Origin: Paenisporosarcina indica
GTDB lineage: Bacteria; Bacillota; Bacilli; Bacillales_A; Planococcaceae
Length of the DNA: 64,000 nt
Direction: 5' to 3'
Assembly (NCBI RefSeq): GCF_001939075.1
Contig: NZ_MPTA01000007.1
Coordinates: 1-64,000, forward strand
Shown here: positions 38,502-47,951 of the stretch, in pieces
Layout of the letters: each line of letters starts with the position of its first letter
Position numbering within the stretch: position 1 is the stretch's first letter
Translations under genes and position numbers: made by a program
The notes under the pieces: model-generated
Databases searched by the model: none
Seen by the model: only the letters and a program-made list of their open reading frames with translations
What the model was told of the DNA's origin: nothing

Positions 38502-39851
38502 TTAAAGCACCTCTTTGCAGATGATTTCTGCTTTTATGCCATCCCTTGGAACGAGTATGGAGGCTACAGACATTATTTCCTTCACATATTTTGCAGCACC
38601 GCCTCCACTGCAGGGGCCGTTCGTATACAGTGTCTCCACTTCATTCCCAACCATGACGGCACTTTCCCTGTCCTTGGTTCTTGCTGCGAATCTCAGTCGC
38701 ACCTCTTCCGGGTAGCAAATGATTTCTCTTGAATCGTTCCTGTATATGGAGTTTATTCCAATGAAGTCTATTCTGGTTTCATCCATTTCAACCTCCTGCA
38801 TCTCCAGCCTTTTCCTGACAATTTCAGCGGCAAGCTTAGCCCTTTCCAGGCAGCCTGGTCCTCCATAGCTCATTTCACCCTCTCCAATGAAGCCATCCTT
38901 GTATCCTATGCTTGCCTTAAGAGTATCCGTTTTTTCACGTCCTGTTGCACCACTTACGGCAACCTTATCCTTGCCGACCTGTTCCATTGTGACTTTTGAG
39001 AAGTCGGCTACACAGTCCGGTGTAAAGTATTTTTCAGGATTGTGAATTTCATACAGGAGCTGTTCGGTGCAAGTGGACGTGGTTACGGTTCCGCCGGTTC
39101 CTTCAACCTTCGTAATGACAGCATCACCAGATTCATCCACTTCTGCAATAGGAAATCCGAGATTCCACAGATCTTTAACATCCTTCTTCCCTGGTTCCGC
39201 ATAATAGCCTCCAGTAACTTGGCTGGCGCATTCAAGTAGATGTCCTATCAGAATGCCCTTGCCAATCTTATCGTAGTCTTCAACGAACCATCCGAACTCG
39301 TAGACTAGGGGCGCCAGAAACAAGGCAGGGTCTGAAACTCTTCCGGTAATTATAACGTCAGCGCCTTCCTGGAGTGCTTTCACAATGCCTTCCATGCCTA
39401 AATAGGCATTGGCAGACACTATCTCTCCGTCCAGACCATTGAGCGGTTTTCCCGTTTCCCAAACAATGGTGTCCGAATACTTTTCTATATTGTCAAATAT
39501 GTTATCTCCAAGAACGGCTGCTATTTTCATTCCCTTAAGGTTCTTGTCCTCGGCCATTTTTCTCACGACTTCAAGAGCACTTTCGGGATTTGCCGCACCC
39601 ATATTCGTGATGACTTTGACTTTGTTCTTGTATGCCAGGGGCAGTATTTTTTCCATTCTGTATTCCAAAAGTTCGTTGTATCCTTTTTCGGGATCCTTAA
39701 GCCTCTGCTGTTGAGCAATAGCTATGGTCCTTTCAGCCAGACACTCGAAGCCTATGTAGTCGAGTTTTCCCTTTTCAAGTAATACGAGAGCAGGCTCCAG
39801 CCTGTCGCCAGCATATCCTGCTCCGCTACCTATTCTAATCTTCTTCATCAT
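38502..39851 (-). CDS. DUF1446 (AtuA-like) family protein
   Basis: A 449-residue protein starting KKIRIGSGAGYAGDRLEPA, with GRVSDPALFLAPLVYEFGW and GTGGTVTTSTCTEQLLYEI in the middle. These are the conserved glycine-rich blocks of DUF1446. The founding member AtuA is encoded in the acyclic terpene (citronellol) catabolic cluster of Pseudomonas; its chemistry is not established. No terpene or carboxylase genes are here, so the substrate may differ. ATG 39851 follows AAGGAGA. It lies between pepD and the small AtuA-related gene. The unit looks GC-richer than its surroundings, suggesting transfer. Confidence 0.85.
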   Translation of the reverse strand: MMKKIRIGSGAGYAGDRLEPALVLLEKGKLDYIGFECLAERTIAIAQQQRLKDPEKGYNELLEYRMEKILPLAYKNKVKVITNMGAANPESALEVVRKMAEDKNLKGMKIAAVLGDNIFDNIEKYSDTIVWETGKPLNGLDGEIVSANAYLGMEGIVKALQEGADVIITGRVSDPALFLAPLVYEFGWFVEDYDKIGKGILIGHLLECASQVTGGYYAEPGKKDVKDLWNLGFPIAEVDESGDAVITKVEGTGGTVTTSTCTEQLLYEIHNPEKYFTPDCVADFSKVTMEQVGKDKVAVSGATGREKTDTLKASIGYKDGFIGEGEMSYGGPGCLERAKLAAEIVRKRLEMQEVEMDETRIDFIGINSIYRNDSREIICYPEEVRLRFAARTKDRESAVMVGNEVETLYTNGPCSGGGAAKYVKEIMSVASILVPRDGIKAEIICKEVL

Positions 39852-39883
39852 AGTAGGTCTCCTTATAGTTCTGGTTTTCACCT

Positions 39884-41356
39884 TTACTGTATCTCCTTTA
39901 GAATTCCGATAATCAATTCATAAGTTCGTCCCAGTGATGTAATCTCCATCCGTTCTCTCGGCGTATGAACATCATAGTTACGCACACCCACGTTGATAGC
40001 CTGAAGCATTCTTCCTTGCTCTCGCATTTTCCCTATAATCAGGCCGGTTTCCACTCCTGCATGGATGATGTTAGTCTCAGGACGAGTGCCGCGTAGCCTT
40101 TCCCATATATCCTGTACTTGTCTGGCTAAGCTTGAGTTCGGATCGTACTCCCACACTGGAATCCGCCCTTCGCAGCGATATTCCACTCCACAAAGTTCCG
40201 CCAATTGTTCCATACGGCGCAGAATCTGGTCATGTTCATATTCACTGTTGCTTCGGGTCATAGATTGCATCTCAACCCCCTGTTCTGTCTCATATACCAC
40301 ACCCAGATTTGCAGAGGATTTTGTGAATGTCCGTGAAACATCCAGATAGTTTTGGAGCCCATTTGGAACCAAGTTCAGAAGTGTCACTACTGTTTTTGTC
40401 ACAACCTTCGAATAGGCGTATTCTGGCATCTCACAGAAAACACACTCCACATTCATTATCGGGTCTGTTTCACAGTATTCGAGTTTCAGCTGCTTCACCA
40501 AGTCTTCTGTCACTTGTTTTAACTGTTCTGCTACCTCAGTCTCACAGCAGATTGTCGCCTGCGCTGCAGCTGGGATCACATTATTTTTCGTTCCTCCTGA
40601 AATCTCAGCAAGCTCAATAGGTGCTATGTTTTCTAGTTTGCTGAGAATCTCACCGAGAATCCGGTTTGCATTTGCACGCCCCTTGATTATCTCAATTCCG
40701 CTATGGCCGCTTGTCAGGGAGTCAATCCGAATGCACAGTGCTTTTTTTGATTTCGGATGACCAATTGCTTTTTTTGCCGTCTTCACCGTAAAGTAATTAT
40801 TACTGCTCCCAGCGCTGGAGACTAGAACATCGGAATCCTGAGAGTAGTCCAAACTAATCCAATAATCGCCGTCCAGCATTGTTACGTCCATCGCCATGAC
40901 TCCCTGCATTCCGACCTCCTCTCCGGTTGTAAATACAACTTCCAGAGCTGGGTGTACAATTTCGTCATTATCCAGTATTGCAAGACAGATCGCAATCGCA
41001 TTGCCATCGTCCGCACCCAGAGAGGTTCCGTTTGCACGCAGGAACTCTCCGTCAATCACTAGTTCAATCGGGTCTTTTTCAAAGTCATGCTCAACTCCCA
41101 GGTTCTTTACACAAACCATGTCCATATGTCCTTGCAGGATGACCTTTGGACGGTCTTCATAGCCCGGAGACGCCGGTTTGTCAATCACCACATTGAGTGC
41201 TGCGTCGCGCTTTACCTTTAGCCTTCGCTCCTTCGCAAACGCAACCAGATAGTCACTGATAGCCTGCTCATTCCCGCTACAACGCGGAATCCGGGAAATC
41301 TCTTCAAAAAAGTAGAATACATTTTCGGGATGCAAACCGCTTAATACTCTTTCCAT
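39884..41356 (-). CDS. pepD: Aminoacyl-histidine dipeptidase (M20C, PepD)
   Basis: A 490-residue zinc dipeptidase that cleaves Xaa-His and related dipeptides. Metal and catalytic motifs are LQGHMDMVC, GADDGNAIAICLAIL and TTGEEVGMQGVMAM, with SGHSGIEI in the lid domain. The length is normal for PepD. ATG 41356 (MERVLSGLHPENVF) has GGAGG eight bases upstream; a longer frame upstream has no support. It opens the DUF1446 unit (32 bp gap) and shares its GC-rich codon use, unlike the AT-rich genes around it. Confidence 0.9.
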   Translation of the reverse strand: MERVLSGLHPENVFYFFEEISRIPRCSGNEQAISDYLVAFAKERRLKVKRDAALNVVIDKPASPGYEDRPKVILQGHMDMVCVKNLGVEHDFEKDPIELVIDGEFLRANGTSLGADDGNAIAICLAILDNDEIVHPALEVVFTTGEEVGMQGVMAMDVTMLDGDYWISLDYSQDSDVLVSSAGSSNNYFTVKTAKKAIGHPKSKKALCIRIDSLTSGHSGIEIIKGRANANRILGEILSKLENIAPIELAEISGGTKNNVIPAAAQATICCETEVAEQLKQVTEDLVKQLKLEYCETDPIMNVECVFCEMPEYAYSKVVTKTVVTLLNLVPNGLQNYLDVSRTFTKSSANLGVVYETEQGVEMQSMTRSNSEYEHDQILRRMEQLAELCGVEYRCEGRIPVWEYDPNSSLARQVQDIWERLRGTRPETNIIHAGVETGLIIGKMREQGRMLQAINVGVRNYDVHTPRERMEITSLGRTYELIIGILKEIQ

Positions 41357-41590
41357 TTCAATACCTCCACACATTTGAATAGTGTTGTTGATTAGGTGAA
41401 ATTGTTTCTTTTGAAAAAACCATATCGCTGGTCGAATCATTCTTCTATTGTGAAAAGAAAAGTGGTAAGTAAATAGTAAATAATTCCACTTTTATATTTT
41501 ATCAGAATAATGTAAAAATTAGTAGGTTCTCGTACAAATAAGTCAAAAATCCATTAATACTAGTTAAACATTTCTGACTGTATAGTTTAA

Positions 41591-41789
41591 GAACGTGTAG
41601 AAAGATTGCTTGAAGTAGTTGAAGTTCATCAACATGACGATAATTTTGAGCATGAATCAGTTTATTTTGAAATTTTAAATCGTTGGGTTAAGGATGATTT
41701 TTCACATTCGGCCCGAGATCACAACAGGAATTATGAGTCCAGCGGAGGAAATGAAGTATATCAAAGATAATTTTGATATAAAAAAATGA
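41591..41789 (+). pseudogene. Decayed gene, DUF6241-like C-terminus
   Basis: One frame reads ERVERLLEVVEVHQHDDNFE and then ILNRWVKDDFSHSARDHN. After a frameshift the other frame continues TTGIMSPAEEMKYIKDNF to the stop at 41789. The pattern (helix, HN, then TG-MSPAEE) recalls the C-terminal part of DUF6241 proteins with an internal deletion. There is no start codon. A terminator follows. The family call is tentative; decay is clear from the two frames. Confidence 0.4.
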
Positions 41790-41802
41790 TTATATAAATT
41801 AA

Positions 41803-41836
41803 AAGAGCGCAGTTAACCTTAACTGAACTCTTTTTT
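41803..41836 (+). terminator. Intrinsic terminator after the decayed gene
   Basis: Arms AGAG..AGTTAA and TTAACT..CTCT followed by six T on the plus strand. Confidence 0.75.
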
Positions 41837-41881
41837 AATTTGATTTTTATTCGTTTGTTTAACTAAAGCAAAGGTTATTCA

Positions 41882-42052
41882 TTACCTGTTTTTCTTAAAC
41901 TCCACTAACCGTTTATAAAGATTGTTCAATTTTTTATCCACCAAATCATTTTCCTTTTTTTCTTGTTTCTTTATTTTTTCTAATGCTTTTAATCGTGAAT
42001 CCTTCTTTTTACCAAATATTTTCTTCACTCCTTCTATCATTAAGTTATTCAT
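41882..42052 (-). CDS. Small Lys-rich coiled-coil protein (56 aa)
   Basis: It begins MNNLMIEGVKKIFGKKKD and continues as a highly charged helix (LKALEKIKKQEKKENDL), likely coiled coil. TAGGAG sits four bases before the ATG, a bit close but good. About one in three residues is lysine. It lies in the mobile-element remnant downstream of the integrase. Function unknown. Confidence 0.5.
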   Translation of the reverse strand: MNNLMIEGVKKIFGKKKDSRLKALEKIKKQEKKENDLVDKKLNNLYKRLVEFKKNR

Positions 42053-42147
42053 TCAACTCCTATAACTTTTCCTTGAATCCACAAATTCTTGTTATTGCCT
42101 TTTCGAGAAAATTAACACCATGATAGTAAACGATAAATTTCGTATGC

Positions 42148-42432
42148 TTATCCGATTTGTTGAAACTTTTTTCTTCTCTGGATGCACAAGATTATTCTGT
42201 AATCTACGAACTTAAATACGCTATCATTTTTATATTTTTCAACTAATTCACCATAATAATCATTCGTGATCTCCTTTGGTATTTTTAATTGATAACAAAG
42301 AAGTCTAAGGATATCCGTTGCTCGCAACTTTTTATATGCCTCTTTGTCTATCATCTGTTCTTGATTAACAAGATATGTCCATGCTAATTGTTCTAAAGCT
42401 ATCTGAGTTGAAATAATTTTATTTTCCAGCAT
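42148..42432 (-). CDS. Unknown protein in the mobile-element remnant (94 aa)
   Basis: A mostly helical 94-residue protein (MLENKIISTQIALEQLAW). AAAGGTAG precedes the ATG. The last 15 residues (IILCIQRRKKFQQIG) look unlike the rest and may come from a frameshift. Directly upstream another short frame in the gap to 42541 (NSFSNVISKLENELW) also looks coding but has no start. Not recognised. Confidence 0.4.
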   Translation of the reverse strand: MLENKIISTQIALEQLAWTYLVNQEQMIDKEAYKKLRATDILRLLCYQLKIPKEITNDYYGELVEKYKNDSVFKFVDYRIILCIQRRKKFQQIG

Positions 42433-42541
42433 AAGGCTACCTTTTATTTCAAGATACTAATTCAATACAATATTTAACAAATCTCGCCAAAGTTCATTTT
42501 CTAATTTAGAAATCACGTTGGAAAAAGAATTTTTAAAATTA

Positions 42542-43279
42542 TCAATTGCCCCATATGGTTGCACCTTTCACAGTTATAAATAAAAATTCATTGTCTTGTT
42601 TGTAATGCGAACGGATTTTTTCGTTTTGTTCAATTAATACTTTGTACAATCCAACGAGTTGGTCATCTAAAGGTAATTTGAGATAATTGTGATTTTTCAT
42701 GATTGAACCTTCATGATTTAAGATTTTATTTTCAAAATCAAAATTGCTTTCTTTAATGTGTCCCAATGTATTGATACGAACTCCAGTTTTAAATAGAGTT
42801 AATATTGCTATGGCATCTCGTAAGCCCATAAAAGTCGACATATCCAATAATAAGAGCAAAATATTTAGATCGTTTTGTTTCGTTCCCTTTTTCACCTTCT
42901 TAAAGAGTTTAATTTAGACAGTTAACCAAAATTTTGATTGATAAGATAACCAACCATTGTTGTAACACTTGCTTAAAACGGCTTTCAAGCACTTTAAACG
43001 AGTACTTTTAGTCGATTGCGATACATTCATGCTTTCAAGCCATTTATAAATCGTATTCACATTAATATCTTCCAAATATTGAATTTGAACTTCTTCTGCG
43101 AATTGGTTAAAAATTAAATTGTAATCATTTAAAGTTCCCTCACGAAAACCATTCAATTTCATTTGTTGATGTATTAAGGACAATGCTTTTTCCACAGTCA
43201 TTCCTTTTGGGGCTGCCTTTTTCGTTTTCAATATCTCAGTTTTAATTGAAACATCAAATATTCCTACTTTTTTAGTCAC
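42542..43279 (-). pseudogene. Tyrosine recombinase/integrase, interrupted and truncated
   Basis: The GTG at 43279 follows AGGAGG. Codons 1-121 give the N-terminal arm and SAM-like core-binding domain (MTVEKALSLIHQQMKLNGF, then YLEDINVNTIYKWLESMNV). A TAA at 42914-42916 then interrupts the frame, which continues in the same phase with the catalytic domain: LLDMSTFMGLRDAIAILTL and the first catalytic Arg in TGVRINTLG. It stops again at 42542, before the His-x-x-Arg and Tyr nucleophile. The enzyme must be dead. It starts 142 bp from the 3' end of tRNA-Arg, the usual place for an integrase that targets a tRNA gene. Confidence 0.8.
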
Positions 43280-43289
43280 AAAAAAACCT

Positions 43290-43314
43290 CCTAAATATAA
43301 TTTAGGAAGTTGAT
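43290..43314 (-). promoter_or_regulatory. Inverted repeat over the integrase ribosome site
   Basis: Read on the minus strand, CTTCCTAAAT and ATTTAGGAGG pair around TAT, so the hairpin would hide the AGGAGG ribosome site. It could have limited integrase translation. Short and possibly chance. Confidence 0.4.
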
Positions 43315-43420
43315 TTTGGTGGACGATTTTTTAGGTGAATTTCGTAAAGTTAGAATACCTTTAGAATTACCTAGTATCGTCAATCCATTGAATTTATTGA
43401 GTTGCTCAAAGTCTTAATTA

Positions 43421-43494
<74 letters not shown>

Positions 43495-43566
43495 TTGTGT
43501 ATATCAATTCGTTTCAGAACTGAAGGACAAGATTTATTATAGAAATAATTGGAGTAAAAGTCAACA

Positions 43567-44076
43567 CTATTTTTTAATAAAAGAAAATATGCACTTTTCT
43601 AGTTCCTCATGCTGCTCAGAAAAGAAAGTGACTCGCCACTCACCGATTGTTTTCTCGATGATGGCGTAGCTCTTTTCTTTGCGTCCTCTTGGGATGGACA
43701 AACTACCGGGATTGACGAATAGTGTATCGTTGACGAGTTCTGCACCCATTAAATGCGAGTGGCCGAATAATACAACATCTGCTGTAACTTCTTGAGCACG
43801 GTAACTCAGCGGCATCATTGTTGACTTCACTTGAAACAAATGGCCATGAGCCATGAAAATGCGACTTCCAGCCACTTCTGTGATGACATCATTCGGAAAT
43901 GAGGAATCCCAATCACAATTGCCACTCACAACAAATGCATCCTTTAGTGATTCATGGTGTGCATCGAGCTCACTGTCCCCGCAATGAAAGATTGCATCTA
44001 CTGGGCCGACGTATTGCCGAACCTGATTTATACATCTATATTCCCCATGGGTGTCACTCATCACTAATATACGCAT
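43567..44076 (-). CDS. ysnB: Metallophosphoesterase, YfcE/MJ0936 family (YsnB)
   Basis: A 169-residue calcineurin-like phosphodiesterase. The metal-binding motifs are all present: MSDTHGE, HCGDSELD, SGNCDWD, MAHGHLF and FGHSHLMG. Family members hydrolyse phosphodiesters such as bis-pNPP; the natural substrate is not settled. It follows rdgB by 12 bp, as ysnB follows ysnA in B. subtilis, and is the last gene of the racE-rph-rdgB-ysnB group before tRNA-Arg. Confidence 0.92.
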   Translation of the reverse strand: MRILVMSDTHGEYRCINQVRQYVGPVDAIFHCGDSELDAHHESLKDAFVVSGNCDWDSSFPNDVITEVAGSRIFMAHGHLFQVKSTMMPLSYRAQEVTADVVLFGHSHLMGAELVNDTLFVNPGSLSIPRGRKEKSYAIIEKTIGEWRVTFFSEQHEELEKCIFSFIKK

Positions 44077-44088
44077 TGGCCAACCACC

Positions 44089-44685
44089 TTATTTCAACAT
44101 TTTTGGTAATTCTGCTTCAATCTGCTTAATTGCGTTACCTCGGTGCGAAATGGCTGCTTTTTCCGCCGGTGACAACTCGGCCATCATTTTACCCAGTTTA
44201 GTCACATAGAAAATTGGATCGTACCCGAAACCATTTGTCCCTTTTTTCTCGCGAGCAATTACGCCTTCACACATTCCGAATGCCGTTTTCGTTTCCATGT
44301 TTGGTCCTGCTAAGGCGATTGCACAACAGAAACGTGCGGTTCGTTCATTGTCTTTCACGTCTGCCAATTCAGTTAGTACCTTTTCCATGTTCGCTTCATC
44401 ACTTTTTTCTTCACCTGCGTAGCGTGCTGAATAGACGCCTGGTGCCCCGTTTAAAACGTCAATTGCCAATCCGCTATCATCTGCTATCACAAATGTTTGC
44501 AATCGTTCAGCAAGCGCCTCCGCTTTTAAAATCGCATTTTCCTCAAACGTAGTCCCCGTCTCTTCAACGTCCATATCATCCGCTACATCATGAAGTGTCA
44601 AAACTTCAAAACCATATGGATTGAAAATCGCTTCAAAGTCTTTTGCTTTGCCTTTATTTTTCGTTGCAATAATTACCTGTTTCAT
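44089..44685 (-). CDS. rdgB: XTP/dITP diphosphatase (RdgB/HAM1)
   Basis: A 198-residue house-cleaning enzyme that removes dITP, XTP and ITP to keep deaminated purines out of nucleic acids. Visible are [14 protein letters not shown] at the N-terminus, the catalytic Asp segment [19 protein letters not shown], and GFGYDPIFY near residue 150. Its ATG overlaps the rph stop by 4 bp (ATGA). It corresponds to B. subtilis ysnA. Confidence 0.95.
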   Translation of the reverse strand: MKQVIIATKNKGKAKDFEAIFNPYGFEVLTLHDVADDMDVEETGTTFEENAILKAEALAERLQTFVIADDSGLAIDVLNGAPGVYSARYAGEEKSDEANMEKVLTELADVKDNERTARFCCAIALAGPNMETKTAFGMCEGVIAREKKGTNGFGYDPIFYVTKLGKMMAELSPAEKAAISHRGNAIKQIEAELPKMLK

Positions 44686-45440
44686 GACAATTCACCTAAT
44701 TTCATACCGATACGGTCTGCAGTTTTTCCAAGCACTTCTTTTTGAATGGCAATTAGTTGCTGTATTCCTTCATCTCCGAGGTCGAGCATTTCGTTTAATT
44801 GCTGTCTTGTAAACGTAGCTTCTTCTCCAGTCCCTTGAAGTTCTACAAACTGTCCCGATCCAGTTTGGATAATATTCATATCCACGTTTGCCGAAGAGTC
44901 CTCAATATAATTCAAGTCCAAAATAGCACCTAATTCTGCGTCGATTCCCACACTTGTCGCTGCTAAGAAATCAGTGATTGGAAAAATAGGTAGTTGCTTT
45001 TCGTCTTGTAGTTTCGCAATCGCCATTGTCATCGCTACAAATGCACCCGTTATGGAAGCGGTACGTGTACCCCCATCTGCTTGGATTACGTCACAATCGA
45101 TCCAAATTGTACGTTCACCTAATGCTTCTAGATTTACGACTGCTCGTAATGCTCGTCCAATTAGACGTTGAATTTCCATTGTTCGTCCACCAATTTTCCC
45201 TTTAGACGCTTCACGCTGATTTCTTGAGCCTGTTGCTCTAGGTAGCATCGAATATTCAGCAGTAATCCAGCCTTTTCCTTGATTACGTAAAAAATGTGGA
45301 ACACGGTCTTCAATTGTAGCGGTGCAAATCACTTTGGTTTGCCCGACCGTAATCAGTACTGAGCCTTCTGGGTGTACCAAGTAATCCGTTTCAATTGTCA
45401 CTGGTCTTAGTTGTTTGGTGTTTCGTCCATCATTTCTCAT
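44682..45440 (-). CDS. rph: Ribonuclease PH
   Basis: A 252-residue phosphorolytic 3'-5' exoribonuclease that trims tRNA 3' ends. Conserved blocks are [14 protein letters not shown] at the start, [32 protein letters not shown] and the catalytic [21 protein letters not shown] 45440 follows GAGGAGG; a longer frame upstream lacks support. It overlaps rdgB by 4 bp. B. subtilis has gerM between racE and rph; here only a terminator lies between. Confidence 0.96.
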   Translation of the reverse strand: MRNDGRNTKQLRPVTIETDYLVHPEGSVLITVGQTKVICTATIEDRVPHFLRNQGKGWITAEYSMLPRATGSRNQREASKGKIGGRTMEIQRLIGRALRAVVNLEALGERTIWIDCDVIQADGGTRTASITGAFVAMTMAIAKLQDEKQLPIFPITDFLAATSVGIDAELGAILDLNYIEDSSANVDMNIIQTGSGQFVELQGTGEEATFTRQQLNEMLDLGDEGIQQLIAIQKEVLGKTADRIGMKLGELS

Positions 45441-45506
45441 AAATATATTGCCTCCTCGAATACGTTCGCACACTGATTTTAACATATATGGTTGATACCA
45501 ATCAAA

Positions 45507-45540
45507 ACCCGGTGATTCCTTTTCACAGGAATCCCGGGTA
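45507..45540 (-). terminator. Intrinsic terminator of racE
   Basis: Arms ACCCGGGATTCC/GGAATCACCGGGT around TTTTCAC-like loop, directly after the racE stop. It separates racE from rph. Confidence 0.85.
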
Positions 45541-46338
45541 TTATTTAAAACTTATTTGTTCAATGATCGGACTTGGAATCTCAAGCCAATTTTCAATAAT
45601 CGTTCTAAACATCGGGATAGACCCAGTTGTATAGAACAAGTGTGGCATTGCATTTGCTTGATTACATTGGATATTAAAATAGGTTAGTGTCTCATAAACA
45701 TCATCCGCAGTTTCTTCAGCAGAAGATAACACGGTAACATTCGGTCCAACTACTTCTTTAATATGTTCTTGTAATAATGGATAATGCGTACACCCTAAAA
45801 TTAGCGTATCAAATGCTTCTTTTTGCAATGGTTCAAGCGTTTTTGCCACCATTTCTTTAGCGAAATCCCCTTCATATTCGCCACTCTCTACAAGTGGTAC
45901 AAATGATGGACAAGCAAGTGATACAGTTTGACACGATGTTGATAAAGCTTTTAAAGCGCGCTCATAGGCACCACTTTTAATCGTACCAGCTGTTCCTAAA
46001 ATACAGATTTCAGATCTCTTAGTTGCTTTAATAGCAGCCCGAGCTCCCGGAAAAATAACGCCAATGACCGGGAATGGGCAATTTTTTTGTAATGATTCAA
46101 GTGCGACAGCTGTTGCGGTGTTGCATGCGACTACAAGCATTTTGATAGAATGTGTTTTAAGTGATTCTGCCAATTGCCATGTGAATTTCCGCACTTCATT
46201 TGATGATCGCGGACCATAAGGACATCTTGCTGTATCTCCAATGTAGATGAATTGTTCATTGGGCAATCGTCGCATAAGTTCTTTGACAACCGTTAAGCCG
46301 CCTACACCTGAATCGATCACGCCGATTGGTGCATTCAC
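45541..46338 (-). CDS. racE: Glutamate racemase
   Basis: A 265-residue cofactor-independent enzyme that makes D-glutamate for peptidoglycan. It shows the N-terminal [17 protein letters not shown] and both catalytic cysteines, in [12 protein letters not shown] and [11 protein letters not shown]. The start is 10 bp from the end of the MarR gene, so the two are co-transcribed. A terminator follows. Confidence 0.95.
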   Translation of the reverse strand: MNAPIGVIDSGVGGLTVVKELMRRLPNEQFIYIGDTARCPYGPRSSNEVRKFTWQLAESLKTHSIKMLVVACNTATAVALESLQKNCPFPVIGVIFPGARAAIKATKRSEICILGTAGTIKSGAYERALKALSTSCQTVSLACPSFVPLVESGEYEGDFAKEMVAKTLEPLQKEAFDTLILGCTHYPLLQEHIKEVVGPNVTVLSSAEETADDVYETLTYFNIQCNQANAMPHLFYTTGSIPMFRTIIENWLEIPSPIIEQISFK

Positions 46339-46348
46339 GAGTTTCGCC

Positions 46349-46807
46349 TCAATTCTGTTTCATTTCTACATGAAGTTTTTTAAGTAACACGGATAATTGT
46401 TGAACTGCTGGTGCATCAAAATCCGAAAGAATATCTTGCAAATATACTTGGCGTTTTTGAATCACTTCTTCTATAATCCGTTCGCCTTCTTTTAATAAAT
46501 GAATGCGCACAACTCGACGGTCCGACTCGTCACGCACTCGTAACACCAATTCATTTTTTTCCATGCGATCGACTAAATCAGTTGTTGTACTAAATGCTAA
46601 GTACATTTTAGTTGATAGGTCACCAATCGTCATGTCACCATGTTCAAATAACCACTGTAATGCTACAAATTGTGGTGGCGTAATCGTATAGTTACTTAGG
46701 ATTTCGCGACCTTTTTGTTTAATGATTCCTGAAATATATCGAAGCTCTTTTTCTAAAAATGCGACTTGTACTGAATCATGTTGATGTTGCGGTGTTTGCT
46801 CTGTCAT
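46349..46807 (-). CDS. ysmB: MarR-family transcriptional regulator (YsmB)
   Basis: A 152-residue winged-helix protein. The DNA-binding region (about residues 45-110) has MTIGDLSTKMYLAFSTTTDL, VDRMEKNELVLR and the wing DESDRRVVRIHLLKEG, all classic MarR. It lies between gerE and racE, the place of ysmB in B. subtilis. The ligand is unknown. It may regulate racE or itself. Confidence 0.9.
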   Translation of the reverse strand: MTEQTPQHQHDSVQVAFLEKELRYISGIIKQKGREILSNYTITPPQFVALQWLFEHGDMTIGDLSTKMYLAFSTTTDLVDRMEKNELVLRVRDESDRRVVRIHLLKEGERIIEEVIQKRQVYLQDILSDFDAPAVQQLSVLLKKLHVEMKQN

Positions 46808-46883
46808 GTGCTATATACACTCCCTGAATACGGTTACTTGTCTATTCATTGTGACGTTTTTTAATGAAAATGGCAAGACCCAC

Positions 46884-47111
46884 TCAATCTAGAGCTAGTT
46901 CTCCAAGACGTAGCAGTTCTAATATAGCTTGCGCTCGCCCTGATACACCTAATTTTTGGATAGTATTTGAGATGTGATTTCTTACAGTTTTTTCACTGAT
47001 TTGCAATTGTGTAGAAATATCTTTCGTTGAATAATCACGCACTAACAATTGAAAAATTTCTCGTTCTCGTCCTGTTAATAATGAACGATGATGTGCCCGT
47101 TCTGACAACAT
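46884..47111 (-). CDS. gerE: Spore coat regulator GerE
   Basis: A 75-residue LuxR-type helix-turn-helix protein with no receiver domain: LTGREREIFQLLVRDYSTKD, then ISEKTVRNHISNTIQKLGV. GerE is the late mother-cell regulator of coat genes and marks this organism as a spore former. It is the same size and in the same position as in B. subtilis. GAGGGGC lies upstream of the ATG. Confidence 0.95.
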   Translation of the reverse strand: MLSERAHHRSLLTGREREIFQLLVRDYSTKDISTQLQISEKTVRNHISNTIQKLGVSGRAQAILELLRLGELALD

Positions 47112-47170
47112 GCGCCCCTCCTATCCACTCTTCCTAGTAACGTATGTCAGAAAGGGTGGAGCGGTGACGG

Positions 47171-47617
47171 CTAATTCGCTAAGAATAATGATTTTTCTTC
47201 TTCTGACCAAGGAAAACCTTTTCCTGTCTTTTTGCTTATCTGAACAATTGTGCCTCTCCCCGTGAAAAGTGTATCTCCTTTTTCGTTTGTCGCATGGTAA
47301 TGAATATCGACTGAAGACGTGCCCACAGATGCTGACTTCACATGAATTCTAAGCTTTTCATCAAAGAACACTTGCTTCACATAATCACACTGAAGATCGG
47401 CCACTACAGGAATTGTGTGTCCCTCCGGATTGAGCCAATCATTCATTAAACCAATATGTTTAAAGTATTCAATTCTGGCAAACTCAAAATATGAAAAATT
47501 ATAGGTATTGTTCAAGTGACCATACATATCCGTATCACTAAAACGAACTTGGACTGGAACAAAAAAACGAAATTCACTTGCCCATTGTATTGGTTCTTGT
47601 ATGTAAGATGCACGCAT
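47171..47617 (-). CDS. ysmA: Acyl-CoA thioesterase, hot-dog fold (YsmA)
   Basis: A 148-residue 4-hydroxybenzoyl-CoA thioesterase-like protein. The catalytic Asp lies in RFSDTDMYGHLNNTYN, and FARIEYFKHIGL is the helix that follows. It sits next to gerE as ysmA does in B. subtilis. Start ATG 47617 follows AAAGGGG; the 16 residues gained from a longer start would come from the leader. Substrate unknown. Confidence 0.85.
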   Translation of the reverse strand: MRASYIQEPIQWASEFRFFVPVQVRFSDTDMYGHLNNTYNFSYFEFARIEYFKHIGLMNDWLNPEGHTIPVVADLQCDYVKQVFFDEKLRIHVKSASVGTSSVDIHYHATNEKGDTLFTGRGTIVQISKKTGKGFPWSEEEKSLFLAN

Positions 47618-47763
47618 ATTTATTGACCCCTTTAATGTTGGTTTAGGAAATGAATAACCATTCATTGTTATTATTATTGTAGCAAAGTTTTAGGAAAAGT
47701 GAAAAGTTTTATGTGGAATTATTATTGAGGGTGTTAGGGACGAGAGTAACTTTTGGCTGGACA

Positions 47764-47860
47764 TGATCAACTTTTGCTCTAACCTGATCAACTTTCACCC
47801 CAACCTAATCAACTTTCGCTCTAACTAATCAACTTTCGCCCTTACCTGATCAACTTAATC
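47764..47860. repeat. Tandem repeat, five units of 20-21 bp
   Basis: Units with the core T(G/A)ATCAACTTT(C/T) begin at 47764, 47785, 47806, 47826 and 47847, linked by variable CGCTCTAACC-like spacers. The last unit is partial. There is no coding frame or spacer diversity as in a CRISPR. It lies between the thioesterase gene and the sdh terminator. Confidence 0.85.
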
Positions 47861-47951
47861 CCCCAAAACTGTAATCCATTAGAAAAACCTAGAAAAATGA
47901 CGCTGAGTCCTTTATTGTGTTTGAAAACCGATAAAGATCACTGTCACATGC

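Noticed and set aside
42542-42895. Catalytic half of the integrase as its own gene
   Set aside because: It is in the same phase as the N-terminal half and is divided from it only by one TAA; its apparent start is an internal GTG without a proper domain start.
47764-47860. Possible CRISPR array
   Set aside because: Units are only 20-21 bp, with no unique spacers of about 30 bp and no cas genes nearby; it is a plain tandem repeat.
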